Positions 1 through 8,615 are shown, counted from the first letter of the stretch. The stretch: DNA of 64,000 nt from Immundisolibacter sp. (GCF_014359565.1 NZ_JACIZD010000009.1:27131-91130), one strand, 5' to 3'. Numbers and translations are program-made. The notes: a model not told the origin generated them from the letters alone.

Positions 1-828
1 GCCGAGCACGCGATCGCCGGCGAGGTGCTGGGCGTGGCCTTCGACGGCGCCGGCCTGGGCGAAGACGGCACCCTGTGGGGCGGCGAATTTCTTCACGGCG
101 ACAGCCGGCAGGTGCGGCGCGTCGCCCGCTGGCGGCCGTTCCCGCTGCCGGGCGGCGAGCGGGCGGCGCGCGAGCCCCGACGCAGCGCGCTCGGCTTGCT
201 GTACGCCGCCTACGGCCCCGCGCTCGGCGGCGTGACGCTGGACCTGCGCGAACCCGAGCGGCGCACCCTGCTGCAGGCGCTCGCATGCGGCCTGAACACG
301 CCGCTGACCGGCAGCGTCGGACGGCTGTTCGATGCCGTGGCGGCGCTGCTGGGCCTGTGCCAGGTGATGAGCTTCGAGGGCCAGGCGGCGCAGCGGCTGC
401 AGGCCGCGGCCGAGCAGGTGCCCCGCCAGAGGCCGTATCCTGTTGAGCTTGTGCGCGACGGCGACGGCTGGCTGATCGACTGGCGCCCCATGCTGGCGGC
501 CCTGCTTGGCCAGCGCGCCGCCGGCGGGCCGGTGGCGGCGATCGCGGCGCGCTTTCACGCCACCTTGGCGGCGGCCGTGGCCGGCGTGGCGCAGCGCCTG
601 CGCGCCGGGCGGGTGGTGCTGTGCGGCGGCTGCTTCCAGAACCGGCGGCTGCTCGCCGATACCCGCGCCGCCCTGCAAGAGGCCGGCATCGCCGTGTGGT
701 GGCCGGCGCGTCTGCCGCCGGGCGACGCTGCGCTGGCGTGCGGTCAGGCGGCGGTCGTGTTGGCGCGCGGCGACCGGGCAACACCGGCGGCGCAACCATG
801 CCCAGCGGGCAGCGACGGAGCGAACTGA
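1..828 (+). CDS. hypF: Carbamoyltransferase HypF, C-terminal part (cut by window start)
   Basis: HypF converts carbamoyl phosphate and ATP to a carbamoyl adenylate and passes the carbamoyl group to the C-terminal cysteine of HypE, the first step in making the cyanide ligands of [NiFe] hydrogenase. The reading frame is open from base 1, so only the last 275 residues are present. Visible are the HypF-type block GVAFDGAGLGEDGTLWGGEF near the start and the late block VVLCGGCFQNRRLL, both from the Kae1-like carbamoyltransferase domain. The acylphosphatase, zinc-finger and YrdC-like domains lie outside the window. The stop is 3 bp before the hypC start, so the two genes are almost certainly co-transcribed. 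Confidence 0.93.
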   Translation, partial: AEHAIAGEVLGVAFDGAGLGEDGTLWGGEFLHGDSRQVRRVARWRPFPLPGGERAAREPRRSALGLLYAAYGPALGGVTLDLREPERRTLLQALACGLNTPLTGSVGRLFDAVAALLGLCQVMSFEGQAAQRLQAAAEQVPRQRPYPVELVRDGDGWLIDWRPMLAALLGQRAAGGPVAAIAARFHATLAAAVAGVAQRLRAGRVVLCGGCFQNRRLLADTRAALQEAGIAVWWPARLPPGDAALACGQAAVVLARGDRATPAAQPCPAGSDGAN

Positions 829-831
829 ACC

Positions 832-1065
832 ATGTGTCTGGCCATTGCGGGGCAGGTGCTCGAGCTAACCGACGGCGGCGGCCTGTTTGCCCGCGGCCGG
901 GTGGACTTCGGCGGCGCGGTGCGCGAGGTGTCGCTGATCTGCACGCCCGAGGTGGCGGTCGGCGACTGGGTGCTGGTGCACGCCGGGCTGGCCATTGCCC
1001 GCATCGACGCCGAGGCCGCCGACCGGGCGCGCCGGGAGTTGGCCCGGCTGGCGGCGGCTCTGTGA
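832..1065 (+). CDS. hypC: Hydrogenase maturation chaperone HypC/HybG
   Basis: This small (77 aa) chaperone carries the Fe(CN)2CO unit together with HypD and delivers it to the hydrogenase large subunit. It starts with the invariant MCLAI motif, whose Cys2 is the essential iron-ligand and HypD-binding residue. A family-typical core follows (GDWVLVHAGLAI, then D and E residues). Length is normal for the family. It starts 3 bp after the hypF stop. Its partner hypD does not follow directly: a ClC channel gene intervenes. Confidence 0.95.
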   Translation: MCLAIAGQVLELTDGGGLFARGRVDFGGAVREVSLICTPEVAVGDWVLVHAGLAIARIDAEAADRARRELARLAAAL

Positions 1066-1184
1066 CCCCTGGGCGCGCCGCAGGCGCCCGCAGGCGGGCC
1101 CGGCCGCTGCAGCGGCCTGAAAAGGAGCGCACCGGACGCGCCTTCGTTCACAGATACCGACACTGCAAGCAGGGAGTCTGAGGC

Positions 1185-2534
1185 GTGTTTTCGCGTGTCC
1201 TGCAGGGAGCTTGGACCCGCCACGACTGGTGGTCGCCGGGCCGTTGGCGCCGCCGCCTGGCGTACTGGGGCGGCGCCATCCTGGTCGGGCTGGCGGCGGT
1301 GGCCTTCGCCTGGGCATGCGATGCCGCGTTCGATCTGTTCGAGCGCCTGCGCGCCCAGCACCGCGCCTGGCCGCTGCTGGTGACGCCACTCACCTTCGTG
1401 GCGCTGGTTTGGGTGACGCAGGGCCGGCTGGCGGCCACCCGCGGCTCCGGCATTCCCCAGGTCAAGGCGGCGCTTTCCACCGGCGATGGCGCCTGGCGCG
1501 CCGGGCTGCTGTCGCTGCGCGTGGCGCTGGCCAAGATGGGGCTGACGGTGCTGGCGATGGGCGGCGGCGCCTCGGTGGGCCGCGAGGGGCCCACCGTGCA
1601 CGTGGGCGCGAGCTTGTTGTTCGTGGTCGGCCGGCGGTTCGGGTTTACCGATCAGGTGAACGGCCGGCACCTGGTGCTGGCCGGAGCCGCCGCCGGCATC
1701 GCCGCCGCCTTCAACGCGCCGTTGGCCGGCGTGGTGTTCGCCATCGAGGAGATGGCCGGCGCCTTCGAGGAACGCATGAGCGGCGTGCTGCTGACGGCGG
1801 TGATCGTCGCCGGCGTGACCGCCATCGGCCTGCACGGCGACTACGCCTATTTCGGCCAAGTCGAGGCCGGCTTGCCTCTGGGCCAGGCCTGGCTGGCGGT
1901 GCTGGTGATCGGCCTGGTGTGTGGCTTCGGCGGCGGGCTGTTTGCCCGGCTGATCCTGCTGCAGCCGCTGCCGTGGCTGCTGCGCCTGCCGCGTTTGGGC
2001 GGCCTGTCCCGGGCGCGCGGCGAGCTGCTGCTGGCCGCCGCCTGTGGCCTGGCGGTGGCGGCCTTGACCCTGCTCGGTGGCTACGATCTGCACGGCACCG
2101 GTTACCAGCAGGCGCACGCCATCGTGCAGGGACAGGCCGGGCAGGACTCCGGAGGGCTGTACGCGCTGCTGAAGTTCGCCGCCAACGTGTTGTCGTACTG
2201 GGCCGGCGTGCCCGGCGGCATCTTCTCGCCGGCGCTGGCGGTGGGCGCCGGCCTCGGCCAGGGGCTGGCGCCGTGGCTGCCGGGCGCCCCGCTGGCGGCG
2301 GTGGCGCTGCTTGGCATGGCCGGCTACCTGGCCGGGGTGACGCAAGCGCCGCTGACCGCCGCGGTGATCGCCCTGGAGCTGACCGCCAACCAAAGCCTGG
2401 TGATCCCGATCATGGCCACCTGCCTGCTGGCGCGCGGCGCCTCCACGCTGGTGTGCCGAAAGCCGGTGTACGGGGCCATCGCCGAGCGCCTGCTGGCCGG
2501 GCATCAGAGCGCCGCCGCGGCGCGCGGGTCATGA
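1185..2534 (+). CDS. ClC-family voltage-gated chloride channel / H+-Cl- antiporter
   Basis: A 449-residue polytopic membrane protein of the ClC family, which moves chloride through the inner membrane as a channel or Cl-/H+ exchanger. Diagnostic selectivity-filter motifs are present: GSGIP (the serine binds Cl-), GREGPTVH (gating glutamate, as in E. coli ClcA E148) and a late [15 protein letters not shown] block. About ten hydrophobic helices can be followed and there is no C-terminal CBS domain. The GTG start at 1185 is preceded by AGGGAG. The gene sits inside the hyp operon, 119 bp after hypC, and its stop overlaps the hypD start (ATGA), so it is translationally coupled to hypD. A direct role in hydrogenase maturation is not established for this family. 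Confidence 0.92.
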   Translation: MFSRVLQGAWTRHDWWSPGRWRRRLAYWGGAILVGLAAVAFAWACDAAFDLFERLRAQHRAWPLLVTPLTFVALVWVTQGRLAATRGSGIPQVKAALSTGDGAWRAGLLSLRVALAKMGLTVLAMGGGASVGREGPTVHVGASLLFVVGRRFGFTDQVNGRHLVLAGAAAGIAAAFNAPLAGVVFAIEEMAGAFEERMSGVLLTAVIVAGVTAIGLHGDYAYFGQVEAGLPLGQAWLAVLVIGLVCGFGGGLFARLILLQPLPWLLRLPRLGGLSRARGELLLAAACGLAVAALTLLGGYDLHGTGYQQAHAIVQGQAGQDSGGLYALLKFAANVLSYWAGVPGGIFSPALAVGAGLGQGLAPWLPGAPLAAVALLGMAGYLAGVTQAPLTAAVIALELTANQSLVIPIMATCLLARGASTLVCRKPVYGAIAERLLAGHQSAAAARGS

Positions 2535-3619
2535 GCAGCGCCGAGTACCGCGACCCGGTCACCGTGCGCCGGCTGCTGGATGCCATCGCCGGCACCGTCA
2601 GCCGGCCGTGGACGCTGATGGAAATCTGCGGCGGGCAGACGCACGCCATCCTGCGCGCCGGCATCGACCGCCTGCTGCCGCCGGCGGTGACGCTGGTGCA
2701 CGGCCCCGGCTGCCCGGTGTGCGTGACGCCGGTTGGTGTCATCGACCAGGCGATCGCGCTGGCCGGCCGACCCGAGGTGACGCTGTGTTCCTTCGGCGAC
2801 ATGCTGCGCGTGCCAGGCAGCTGCGGCGATCTGCTGGCGGCGCGGGCCGCCGGCGGCGACGTGCGGGTCGTTTACTCGCCGCTCGACGCGGTTGCCCTGG
2901 CCGGCCGCGAGCCGAAGCGGCAGGTGGTGTTCTTGGCGGTCGGTTTCGAGACCACGGCGCCGGCCGCCGCCGCCGCGGTGCGCCAGGCCCAGGCGCTGGA
3001 TCTGCCCAATTTCAGCCTGCTGTGCGCGCAGGTGCGGGTGGCGCCGGCGATGGCCGCCATCCTGGCCGCGCCGGACTGCCGCATCCAGGGCTTTCTGGCC
3101 GCAGGTCACGTCTGCGCGGTGATGGGGTTGGCCGAATACGCGCCGCTGGTTGCGCGTTTCGGGGTGCCGATCGTGGTCGCCGGCTTCGAGCCGGTGGATA
3201 TCCTGACCGGCGTGCTGCACTGCCTGCGCCAGCTCGAGGGCGGTCGGGCGCGGCTGGAAAACGCCTACGCACGCGCCGTCAGCGCGCAAGGCAACCCGGC
3301 CGCGCAGGCGCTGGTCGGCGAGGTGTTCGAGTGCGTGGCGCGCGACTGGCGCGGCTTGGGCGAGCTTCCCGAAAGCGGCCTTGGCCTGCGGGCGGGCTAT
3401 GCCGATTTCGACGCCGCGCGGCGTTTCGGGCTGGCCCAGACCCCGGCGCCGGACCCCGGCGAATGCCTGGCCGGCGAGGTGCTGCAAGGCCGCCTGCGCC
3501 CGGACCGCTGCCCGGCCTTTGGCAGCCGCTGCACGCCGCAACGGCCGCTTGGCGCGCCGATGGTGTCGTCCGAGGGCGCCTGCGCGGCGTATTACCGCTA
3601 CCGCGGCCCGGTCGCCTGA
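2531..3619 (+). CDS. hypD: [NiFe] hydrogenase Fe-CN2-CO assembly protein HypD
   Basis: HypD is the [4Fe-4S] scaffold on which, with HypC, the Fe(CN)2CO cofactor is assembled from HypE thiocyanate. The start is the ATG overlapping the ClC stop; upstream reading in this frame is only shadow sequence. The 362-residue product shows the HypD signatures [40 protein letters not shown] and GFEPVDIL, plus the C-terminal cysteine cluster (CPAFGSRC, then GAC) that binds the iron-sulfur cluster. Length matches the family. The stop lies 2 bp before hypE. Confidence 0.96.
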   Translation: MSSAEYRDPVTVRRLLDAIAGTVSRPWTLMEICGGQTHAILRAGIDRLLPPAVTLVHGPGCPVCVTPVGVIDQAIALAGRPEVTLCSFGDMLRVPGSCGDLLAARAAGGDVRVVYSPLDAVALAGREPKRQVVFLAVGFETTAPAAAAAVRQAQALDLPNFSLLCAQVRVAPAMAAILAAPDCRIQGFLAAGHVCAVMGLAEYAPLVARFGVPIVVAGFEPVDILTGVLHCLRQLEGGRARLENAYARAVSAQGNPAAQALVGEVFECVARDWRGLGELPESGLGLRAGYADFDAARRFGLAQTPAPDPGECLAGEVLQGRLRPDRCPAFGSRCTPQRPLGAPMVSSEGACAAYYRYRGPVA

Positions 3620-3621
3620 GC

Positions 3622-4668
3622 ATGGACGGCGCCTGCCCGCTGCCGCTGGACGAGTATCCGGTCGTGCTGCTCGCCCACGGCGGCGGCGGGCGGCTGATGC
3701 AGCGACTGCTGGACGGTCTGATCCTGCCGACGCTGGATGTGCGCGCCGGGCAGTCGCTGCACGATGCGGCGCGTCTGGACGAGCTGCTGACGGATGCTGC
3801 CGGCCGACTGGCCTTCACCACCGACAGCTATGTGGTGCGGCCGTTGTTTTTCCCGGGCGGCGACATCGGGACACTGGCCGTGTGCGGCACGGTCAACGAC
3901 CTGGCGATGGCCGGCGCGCAGGCGCGGGCGCTGTCGGTGTCGCTGATCCTGGAAGAAGGCCTGCCGATGCAGACCCTATGGCAGGTGCTGCGCTCGCTGC
4001 GGCAGAGCGCCGCGGCGGCCGGCGTGCGCATCGTCACCGGCGACACCAAGGTGGTGGAGCGCGGCCGGGCGGACGGCGTGTACATCAACACCGCCGGCAT
4101 CGGCGCGGTGCCGGCCGGGGTGAGCATTCATCCGGGCCGGGTACGCGCCGGCGACGCGGTGCTGCTCAGCGGCGACATCGGCCGGCACGGCATCGCCGTG
4201 CTGGCACAGCGCGAGGGCTTGCAGTTCGAGACCACCATCGAGTCCGACTGCCAGCCGCTGTGGCCGGCGGTGGCCGCCTTGCTCGACGCCGGCCTGGACC
4301 TGCACTGCCTGCGCGACCCGACCCGCGGCGGCCTGGCCAGCGCGCTGGTCGAGATTGCCCGCCAGGCCGGGGTCGACGTCCTGCTCGACGAGGCGGCACT
4401 GCCGGTGACGCCCCCGGTGGCGACGGCCTGCGAGCTGCTCGGCTTCGACCCGCTGCACGTGGCCTGCGAGGGCCGGCTGGTGGCCTTCGTGCCGGCCCCG
4501 CAGGCGCAGGCCGCGCTCGACCTGCTGCGCAGCGCGCCGGGCGGCGAACAGGCAGCACGAATCGGCGCGGTGCGCGGCCCCGGCGGGCAGGTGACCCTGC
4601 GCAGCCGCTACGGCATCGACCGACCGCTGGACATGCCGGCCGGGGAACTGCTGCCGCGCATTTGCTGA
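3622..4668 (+). CDS. hypE: Hydrogenase maturation dehydratase HypE
   Basis: HypE accepts the carbamoyl group from HypF on its C-terminal cysteine and dehydrates it with ATP to a thiocyanate, the source of the Fe-bound CN ligands. The protein is a PurM/ThiL-type ATP-binding enzyme of 348 aa. It opens with LLAHGGGGRLM, has the TTDSYVV and GGDIGTLAVCGTVNDLAM blocks and a TGDTKVVERG loop, and ends in PRIC with the acceptor cysteine as last residue. This intact end confirms the gene is complete. It is the last hyp gene visible; hypA and hypB are not in the window. Confidence 0.96.
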   Translation: MDGACPLPLDEYPVVLLAHGGGGRLMQRLLDGLILPTLDVRAGQSLHDAARLDELLTDAAGRLAFTTDSYVVRPLFFPGGDIGTLAVCGTVNDLAMAGAQARALSVSLILEEGLPMQTLWQVLRSLRQSAAAAGVRIVTGDTKVVERGRADGVYINTAGIGAVPAGVSIHPGRVRAGDAVLLSGDIGRHGIAVLAQREGLQFETTIESDCQPLWPAVAALLDAGLDLHCLRDPTRGGLASALVEIARQAGVDVLLDEAALPVTPPVATACELLGFDPLHVACEGRLVAFVPAPQAQAALDLLRSAPGGEQAARIGAVRGPGGQVTLRSRYGIDRPLDMPAGELLPRIC

Positions 4669-4670
4669 CG

Positions 4671-4769
4671 GTGCCACGGCGTTCGGCGGCGCAGGCTGCC
4701 ATCGAGCGGCGGCTCAAGGCGGAGCTTGATCCGGCTGGCGTTTTGGTTGGCGGGACGGCGGTAAGTTGA
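4671..4769 (+). pseudogene. Possible C-terminal remnant of an FAD-linked oxidase (GlcE-like)
   Basis: Just after hypE, a different frame reads VPRRSAAQAAIERRLKAELD followed by PAGVL and a stop. The IExRLKxxLDPxGVL pattern resembles the extreme C terminus of GlcD/GlcE-type FAD-linked oxidases, where it is normally followed by NPG. Here NPG is replaced by VGG and there is no body of the gene upstream, because that frame runs through hypE. I read it as a decayed fragment left by a rearrangement, but a chance resemblance over about 30 residues cannot be excluded. Confidence 0.25.
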
Positions 4770-4834
4770 GCGTTGGAACACTCGGAAAAACGGCGCAATG
4801 CACTACGCTTATTGCGCGGGCTGCGGGGTCGGTG

Positions 4835-6025
4835 ATGTCGCAAATGGATACAAGGACGCTTCTGTTTGGTCTGTTGTGCGTAGTGCTGTTGACAGCGGGA
4901 CACGCGACGGCCGGGGAAGACCTGCGGCTGTGGGGTAAGCCGGACGAGTTAATGCCGGACTACCGAACCGCGGTGGACGCGTCCGGATATTTGTCGCGTG
5001 ATCCCAAAGCGAAATATCCCGAGGTGTGGGGGGCCGAGTTGCCCACGGACGGGGTAGGCAAAGCCGAGGATGGACGGATATTTCTGGATACCCAGGGCCG
5101 AGTGCAAATCCTCTATGGCTTCGATTTGGATGAGGAACGCGTTCATCGTGCCTACGACTTCTTTGCGAACAAAGTGCTGGCGGAGTGGCGGATGCCGCGC
5201 GCCGAGGACGCGGCCAGTGCGCAACAGCGCGCTGGAGCGCGCCACCGGTTCGCGGCCTATTGGCGCGAGCAGGTGCACGTGCTGGTGGCTGAAGAGCGGG
5301 GCGGGGTGGCAGTGGAGTACCAAAACGGCAAGGCCGTCCGGACGTATTGGCCCGGGTACCAGTACGAGGAGGGCTTAGTCCTGAGCGTGCATGGGTTTAA
5401 CGCGAACTTCGAGCGGACGCCCGAGTTCCTGCCGTTTACCTATCACTCCCAGTCAGTTCTCGTGCTGCCAGAGGTAGACAAGAACGCCCGTCCTCCATGG
5501 AAGATGCTGATCCGCGTGTACCCGCAGCCGCAACGGCTGCCGATGGACAGCGAGTTGGTGCGGGAGTGCACGTGTGTCGGAAACTACCGTAAAGGTGGTT
5601 TCCAAGATCCCACAACCGGACGGCAGGTTGCTCCCCGGTGCCAGGCGGGTGGCGCCTTTAATGCCATTGCGCAGGGATGGGTAGTCCCTGCCCATCCAAT
5701 CACCTATCGCGGCCGCGCGCTCGATGTCGTGATCGCGGACCTGCGCGATGGCACCTTTCTGGTCAAGGATCGCGGCCGTCCCGCCGTGATCCGCTTCCGG
5801 GGCGATCTGGGATCGCCGTACCTTGCCCAGGCAAAAGACCTCCACGTGGTCGATGCATGGGATATGACCCACTGGTTAACAAGAGAGGCCTACGACAAAT
5901 GGGTGGCTGCCTCGGGGCAGGATCAAGTCGAGCTCCCGCTGCTCGATCCGGCGGCGTTGTTTGAAGTCTTTGACCGGATCGTGGTGGAGAAACTCGAGGC
6001 CGGATACCACCCGAAACGCGACTAA
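4835..6025 (+). CDS. Uncharacterised exported protein
   Basis: A 396-residue protein I do not recognise. The ATG at 4835 has GGGG six bases upstream; ATG 4844 is an alternative, and a GTG at 4766 would put 23 unlikely residues before the signal. The N terminus is a clear signal peptide: a charged start, the hydrophobic run LLFGLLCVVLL, then HATA|GED as a likely cleavage site. The mature part is soluble and acidic/aromatic, with Cys pairs around residue 250 (ECTCVGNY and a later RCQAGG) and no transmembrane helix. Codon use is visibly less G+C-biased at third positions than in neighbours, suggesting transfer or an orphan origin. A repeat element lies directly after its stop. Confidence 0.75.
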   Translation: MSQMDTRTLLFGLLCVVLLTAGHATAGEDLRLWGKPDELMPDYRTAVDASGYLSRDPKAKYPEVWGAELPTDGVGKAEDGRIFLDTQGRVQILYGFDLDEERVHRAYDFFANKVLAEWRMPRAEDAASAQQRAGARHRFAAYWREQVHVLVAEERGGVAVEYQNGKAVRTYWPGYQYEEGLVLSVHGFNANFERTPEFLPFTYHSQSVLVLPEVDKNARPPWKMLIRVYPQPQRLPMDSELVRECTCVGNYRKGGFQDPTTGRQVAPRCQAGGAFNAIAQGWVVPAHPITYRGRALDVVIADLRDGTFLVKDRGRPAVIRFRGDLGSPYLAQAKDLHVVDAWDMTHWLTREAYDKWVAASGQDQVELPLLDPAALFEVFDRIVVEKLEAGYHPKRD

Positions 6026-6031
6026 GGGCCG

Positions 6032-6062
6032 GTAGGTTGGGCTGACGCAGGAAGCCCAACAT
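6032..6062 (+). repeat. Palindromic GTAGGTTGGGCTGACGC-type intergenic repeat, copy 1
   Basis: A GTTGGGCT arm, a nine-base loop and an AGCCCAAC arm form a perfect 8-bp hairpin directly after the stop of the exported protein gene. It probably also acts as a terminator-like structure. Near-identical sequence recurs at 63348-63376, and a diverged inverted copy at 63516-63545. This looks like the GTAGGTTGGG...CCCAACA repeat type seen dispersed in many proteobacterial genomes. Confidence 0.7.
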
Positions 6063-6103
6063 CGTTTACACCGGGAATACCCGAGCACAAAGGTTGCCGG
6101 CTG
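6053..6103 (+). repeat. 51-bp direct repeat, left copy
   Basis: This 51-base segment matches 6475-6525 at about 44 of 51 positions by eye, including the identical core TACACCGGGAATAC. The two copies bracket the small hypothetical gene at 6131-6409. The left copy overlaps the end of the palindromic repeat at 6032-6062. The right copy keeps only the AGCCCAA arm. Confidence 0.7.
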
Positions 6104-6130
6104 TAACCTGGCGCTTATTGCGGCCGCGGC

Positions 6131-6409
6131 CTAGCCGGAGGCCGGCCCGCCCTTGCCCGAGCCACCGGTGAGTTCGGTCAGCGTGGCCAGAATCCGTTGC
6201 AGCAGACCGTTTGCCGATCCCGGCATGCCTTCCGTTTCGGCTTCTGCCAGTTCCAGGGCTTCCAGCTCCCAGGCGCGCAGCACCTCGACCTTCTCGTCCG
6301 TGGTCAACGCGTCGTTGCGGGCGACGTCTTCCGGGGCGGTGAATACGGTGGCCGGGTCGTTGCGCGCCTGTTCCAGCCACGCGGGTGGTTGTCGATGATT
6401 GGATGTCAT
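6131..6409 (-). CDS. Small conserved hypothetical protein
   Basis: A 92-residue acidic soluble protein on the minus strand, with no signal peptide or membrane segment. The pattern PAWLEQARNDPATVF, then PEDVARND, then LTTDEKVEVLRAWELEALEL resembles a family of short uncharacterised proteobacterial proteins that share PAWL...DP..VF.tPE.V....LS..EK..iLr.WE. I know no function for it. It is isolated in its orientation and is bracketed by the 51-bp direct repeats, so it may have arrived as a small cassette. Confidence 0.75.
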   Translation of the reverse strand: MTSNHRQPPAWLEQARNDPATVFTAPEDVARNDALTTDEKVEVLRAWELEALELAEAETEGMPGSANGLLQRILATLTELTGGSGKGGPASG

Positions 6410-6758
6410 GGTGCGGCTCCAGGGTGTTGCACGTCAGGACGGCACAGGGTGCCCGGCCCGCGGCCGGTCAGTCCAGCCCAATATCGTGTACACCGGGAAT
6501 ACCGGAGTACAAAGGGTGCCGTCAGCAAGCTGCCCGACGGGGCGCTTTAGCCCAATCGGTCCGGCTAGCGGCGCCAGCCGGTTGCCAGCGGCTGCGGTTG
6601 GCAGCAGTGTCATGCCCTGACGCACCAGATCGGGACCCGATCCCGTAGATGACGCCCAACAGGCGCTCGTCACGAGTTATCACGCGGCCACCGGTGGCCG
6701 ACCGGGGTGGTGTACCATCCGGCGCTTTTTTCCGGCGGCCCGCCCGCCCGGGGGAACC
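6410..6758. other. Intergenic stretch without a supported gene
   Basis: These 349 bases hold the right copy of the 51-bp direct repeat (6475-6525), a weak inverted repeat around 6631-6645 (CGGGACCCGATCCCG) and the upstream region of purE. Open frames here have no family-like content. I see no convincing sigma-70 promoter, riboswitch or RNA gene. Confidence 0.6.
6475..6525 (+). repeat. 51-bp direct repeat, right copy
   Basis: Partner of 6053-6103, in the same orientation, with about seven mismatches. It lies between the start of the small hypothetical gene (minus strand) and purE. Confidence 0.7.
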
Positions 6759-7262
6759 ATGCAGCAGGAACACGGCGCGGCGCCGCGGGTCGGCGTCATC
6801 ATGGGGTCGCGCAGCGACTGGGACACGCTGAGCCATGCCAGCGACACGCTGACGGCGCTGGGCATCGCCCACGAGTGCCGGGTGGTGTCCGCCCACCGCA
6901 CGCCGGATTTGCTGTTCGAGTACGCCGCCGAGGCGGCCGGGCGCGGCCTGCAGGTGATCATCGCCGGTGCCGGCGGGGCGGCCCATCTGCCGGGCATGAC
7001 CGCCGCCAAGACGCGCCTGCCGGTGCTGGGCGTGCCGGTGCAGTCGCGCGCCTTGCAGGGTGTCGATTCGCTGCTGTCGATCGTGCAGATGCCGCGCGGT
7101 ATTCCGGTCGGCACGCTGGCCATCGGCGAGGCTGGTGCGGTCAACGCGGCCTTGCTCGCGGCGGCCATCCTGGCTTTGCACGACGAGGACCTGGCGGCGC
7201 GCCTGGATGATTACCGCGCCCGCCAGACGGCGGCGGTGCTGGCCGACTCCCTGGAGCCGTGA
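6759..7262 (+). CDS. purE: 5-(carboxyamino)imidazole ribonucleotide mutase PurE
   Basis: PurE moves the carboxyl group of N5-CAIR to C4, giving CAIR in de novo purine synthesis. The 167-residue product has the class I PurE signatures [12 protein letters not shown] at the N terminus, VVSAHRTPD and [13 protein letters not shown], then LGVPVQS. Length is normal for the bacterial N5-CAIR mutase. The purK start overlaps its stop, giving the usual purEK pair in which PurK supplies the substrate. Confidence 0.97.
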   Translation: MQQEHGAAPRVGVIMGSRSDWDTLSHASDTLTALGIAHECRVVSAHRTPDLLFEYAAEAAGRGLQVIIAGAGGAAHLPGMTAAKTRLPVLGVPVQSRALQGVDSLLSIVQMPRGIPVGTLAIGEAGAVNAALLAAAILALHDEDLAARLDDYRARQTAAVLADSLEP

Positions 7263-8371
7263 TGCTGCTGCCGGGCGCCACCATCGGCGTGCTGGGCGGC
7301 GGCCAGCTTGGCCGCATGCTGGCCATGGAAGCGCGCCGCATGGGCTATCGGGTGCGCGCGCTGGACCCCGATCCTGACGCCTGCGCGGCGCCGTTTGCCG
7401 AGCTGAGCTGCGCGCCGCTGGACGACGTGGATGCGGCACTCGCGCTGGCCGCCCACTGCGAGGTGCTGACCATCGAGACCGAACACGTGCCGGCGGCGGT
7501 GCTGGCGCAGATCGAAACCCTGCGTCCGGTGCATCCGAACGCCGCATTGCTGGCCACGGTGCAGGACCGCCTGCGCCAGCGCGAGTTCCTGACCCGCCAC
7601 CGCCTGCCGCAGACTGCCTATGCGCGGGTGGACGATGCGCCGTCCCTGCAGCAGGCGCTGACTGCTGTCGGCCGGCCGGCGGTGCTCAAGACGCGCACCG
7701 AGGGTTACGACGGCAAGGGCCAGGCGCGCATCGGCACGAGCGACGATCCGGCCGCGGCCTGGGCGGCGCTCGGCCAGCGGCCGGCGGTGCTGGAGGCATG
7801 GGTCGCTTACGAGCGGGAAATCTCGGTCATCCTGGCGCGCGGCCACGACGGCGACATCGCCTGCTATCCGGTGGCCGAGAACGAGCACCGCCACCACGTG
7901 CTGCACATCACGCGCGCCCCGGCGCGGGTGGCGCCGGCGGTGGCAGCGCGGGCCCGGGAGCTGGGCGCCGCGGTGGCGGACGCGCTCGGTCACGTGGGCG
8001 TGATGGCGGTGGAGATGTTCCTGTTGCCGGACGGCGAGCTGCTGATCAACGAGATCGCCCCGCGCACGCACAACTCCGGCCACTACACCCTGGGTGGCTG
8101 CGTCACCTCGCAGTTCGAGCAGCACCTGCGGGCCATCTGCGGCCTGCCGCTGGGCGATCCGGCCCAGCCGCGCCCGGCGCTGATGCTGAATCTGCTGGGC
8201 GATCTGTGGGCCGACGATGCGCCGCCGCTGGCGCACATCCTGGCCCACCCGGGTGCGCGACTGCATCTGTACGGCAAGGCGCCGCGGCCGGGTCGCAAGC
8301 TCGGCCATGTGCTGGTGCTGGGGGACGATCTGGACGCCGCGCAGGCCTGGGCCGACAGCATCGTCGGCTGA
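7262..8371 (+). CDS. purK: 5-(carboxyamino)imidazole ribonucleotide synthase PurK
   Basis: This ATP-grasp enzyme carboxylates AIR with bicarbonate and ATP to N5-CAIR, the substrate of PurE. The protein (369 aa) starts IGVLGGGQLGRML, carries the ATP-grasp loop TRTEGYDGKGQ and ends the grasp domain with INEIAPRTHNSGHYT. ATG 7262 overlaps the purE TGA; an overlapping GTG at 7259 would add one residue. The last 21 bases of the gene (GCCGACAGCATCGTCGGCTGA) were duplicated downstream in a tandem repeat at 8486. Confidence 0.97.
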   Translation: MLLPGATIGVLGGGQLGRMLAMEARRMGYRVRALDPDPDACAAPFAELSCAPLDDVDAALALAAHCEVLTIETEHVPAAVLAQIETLRPVHPNAALLATVQDRLRQREFLTRHRLPQTAYARVDDAPSLQQALTAVGRPAVLKTRTEGYDGKGQARIGTSDDPAAAWAALGQRPAVLEAWVAYEREISVILARGHDGDIACYPVAENEHRHHVLHITRAPARVAPAVAARARELGAAVADALGHVGVMAVEMFLLPDGELLINEIAPRTHNSGHYTLGGCVTSQFEQHLRAICGLPLGDPAQPRPALMLNLLGDLWADDAPPLAHILAHPGARLHLYGKAPRPGRKLGHVLVLGDDLDAAQAWADSIVG

Positions 8372-8599
8372 GGCAATCCGTTGTGGGAGGCCCGCCCCGG
8401 GCCGAATCTGCCGGGCGGAGGATTCGCGGCGGGGGCGCCGCTCCCACGGGTCAGCCAGCGACTGTGTGGCGGCAGGCGGGGGAGGGCCGACAGCATCGTC
8501 GGCTGAGGCAGTCCGGTGTGGGAGGCCCGCCCCGGGCCGAATCTGGCGGTCGGGCGATTCGCGGCGGGGGCGCCGCTCCCACGGGTCAGCCAGCGACTG
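8351..8599 (+). repeat. 135-bp-period tandem duplication including the purK 3' end
   Basis: Bases 8351-8464 recur at 8486-8599, offset exactly 135, with only a few substitutions; 8465-8485 is the spacer. Each copy starts with the final 21 bases of purK including its stop. It then contains a palindromic element (8383-8447 and 8518-8582) beginning GTGGGAGGCCCGCCCCGGG and ending GGGGGCGCCGCTCCCAC. The inner arms GGCCCGCCCCGGGCC and GATTCGCGGCGG can fold, so each copy may also serve as a terminator. A third, diverged element of this type is at 35380-35440. Confidence 0.9.
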
Positions 8600-8615
8600 G
8601 CCTGGGAGGGCAGGC

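Noticed and set aside
744..2504. 586-residue minus-strand open frame
   Set aside because: It is antisense to hypC and the ClC gene. The translation is rich in Q, H, R and G with no motifs, typical of a shadow frame in high-G+C DNA.
8351..8599. CRISPR-like repeat array
   Set aside because: There are only two copies, the repeated unit is over 100 bp and contains a gene end, and no regular spacers or cas genes are present.
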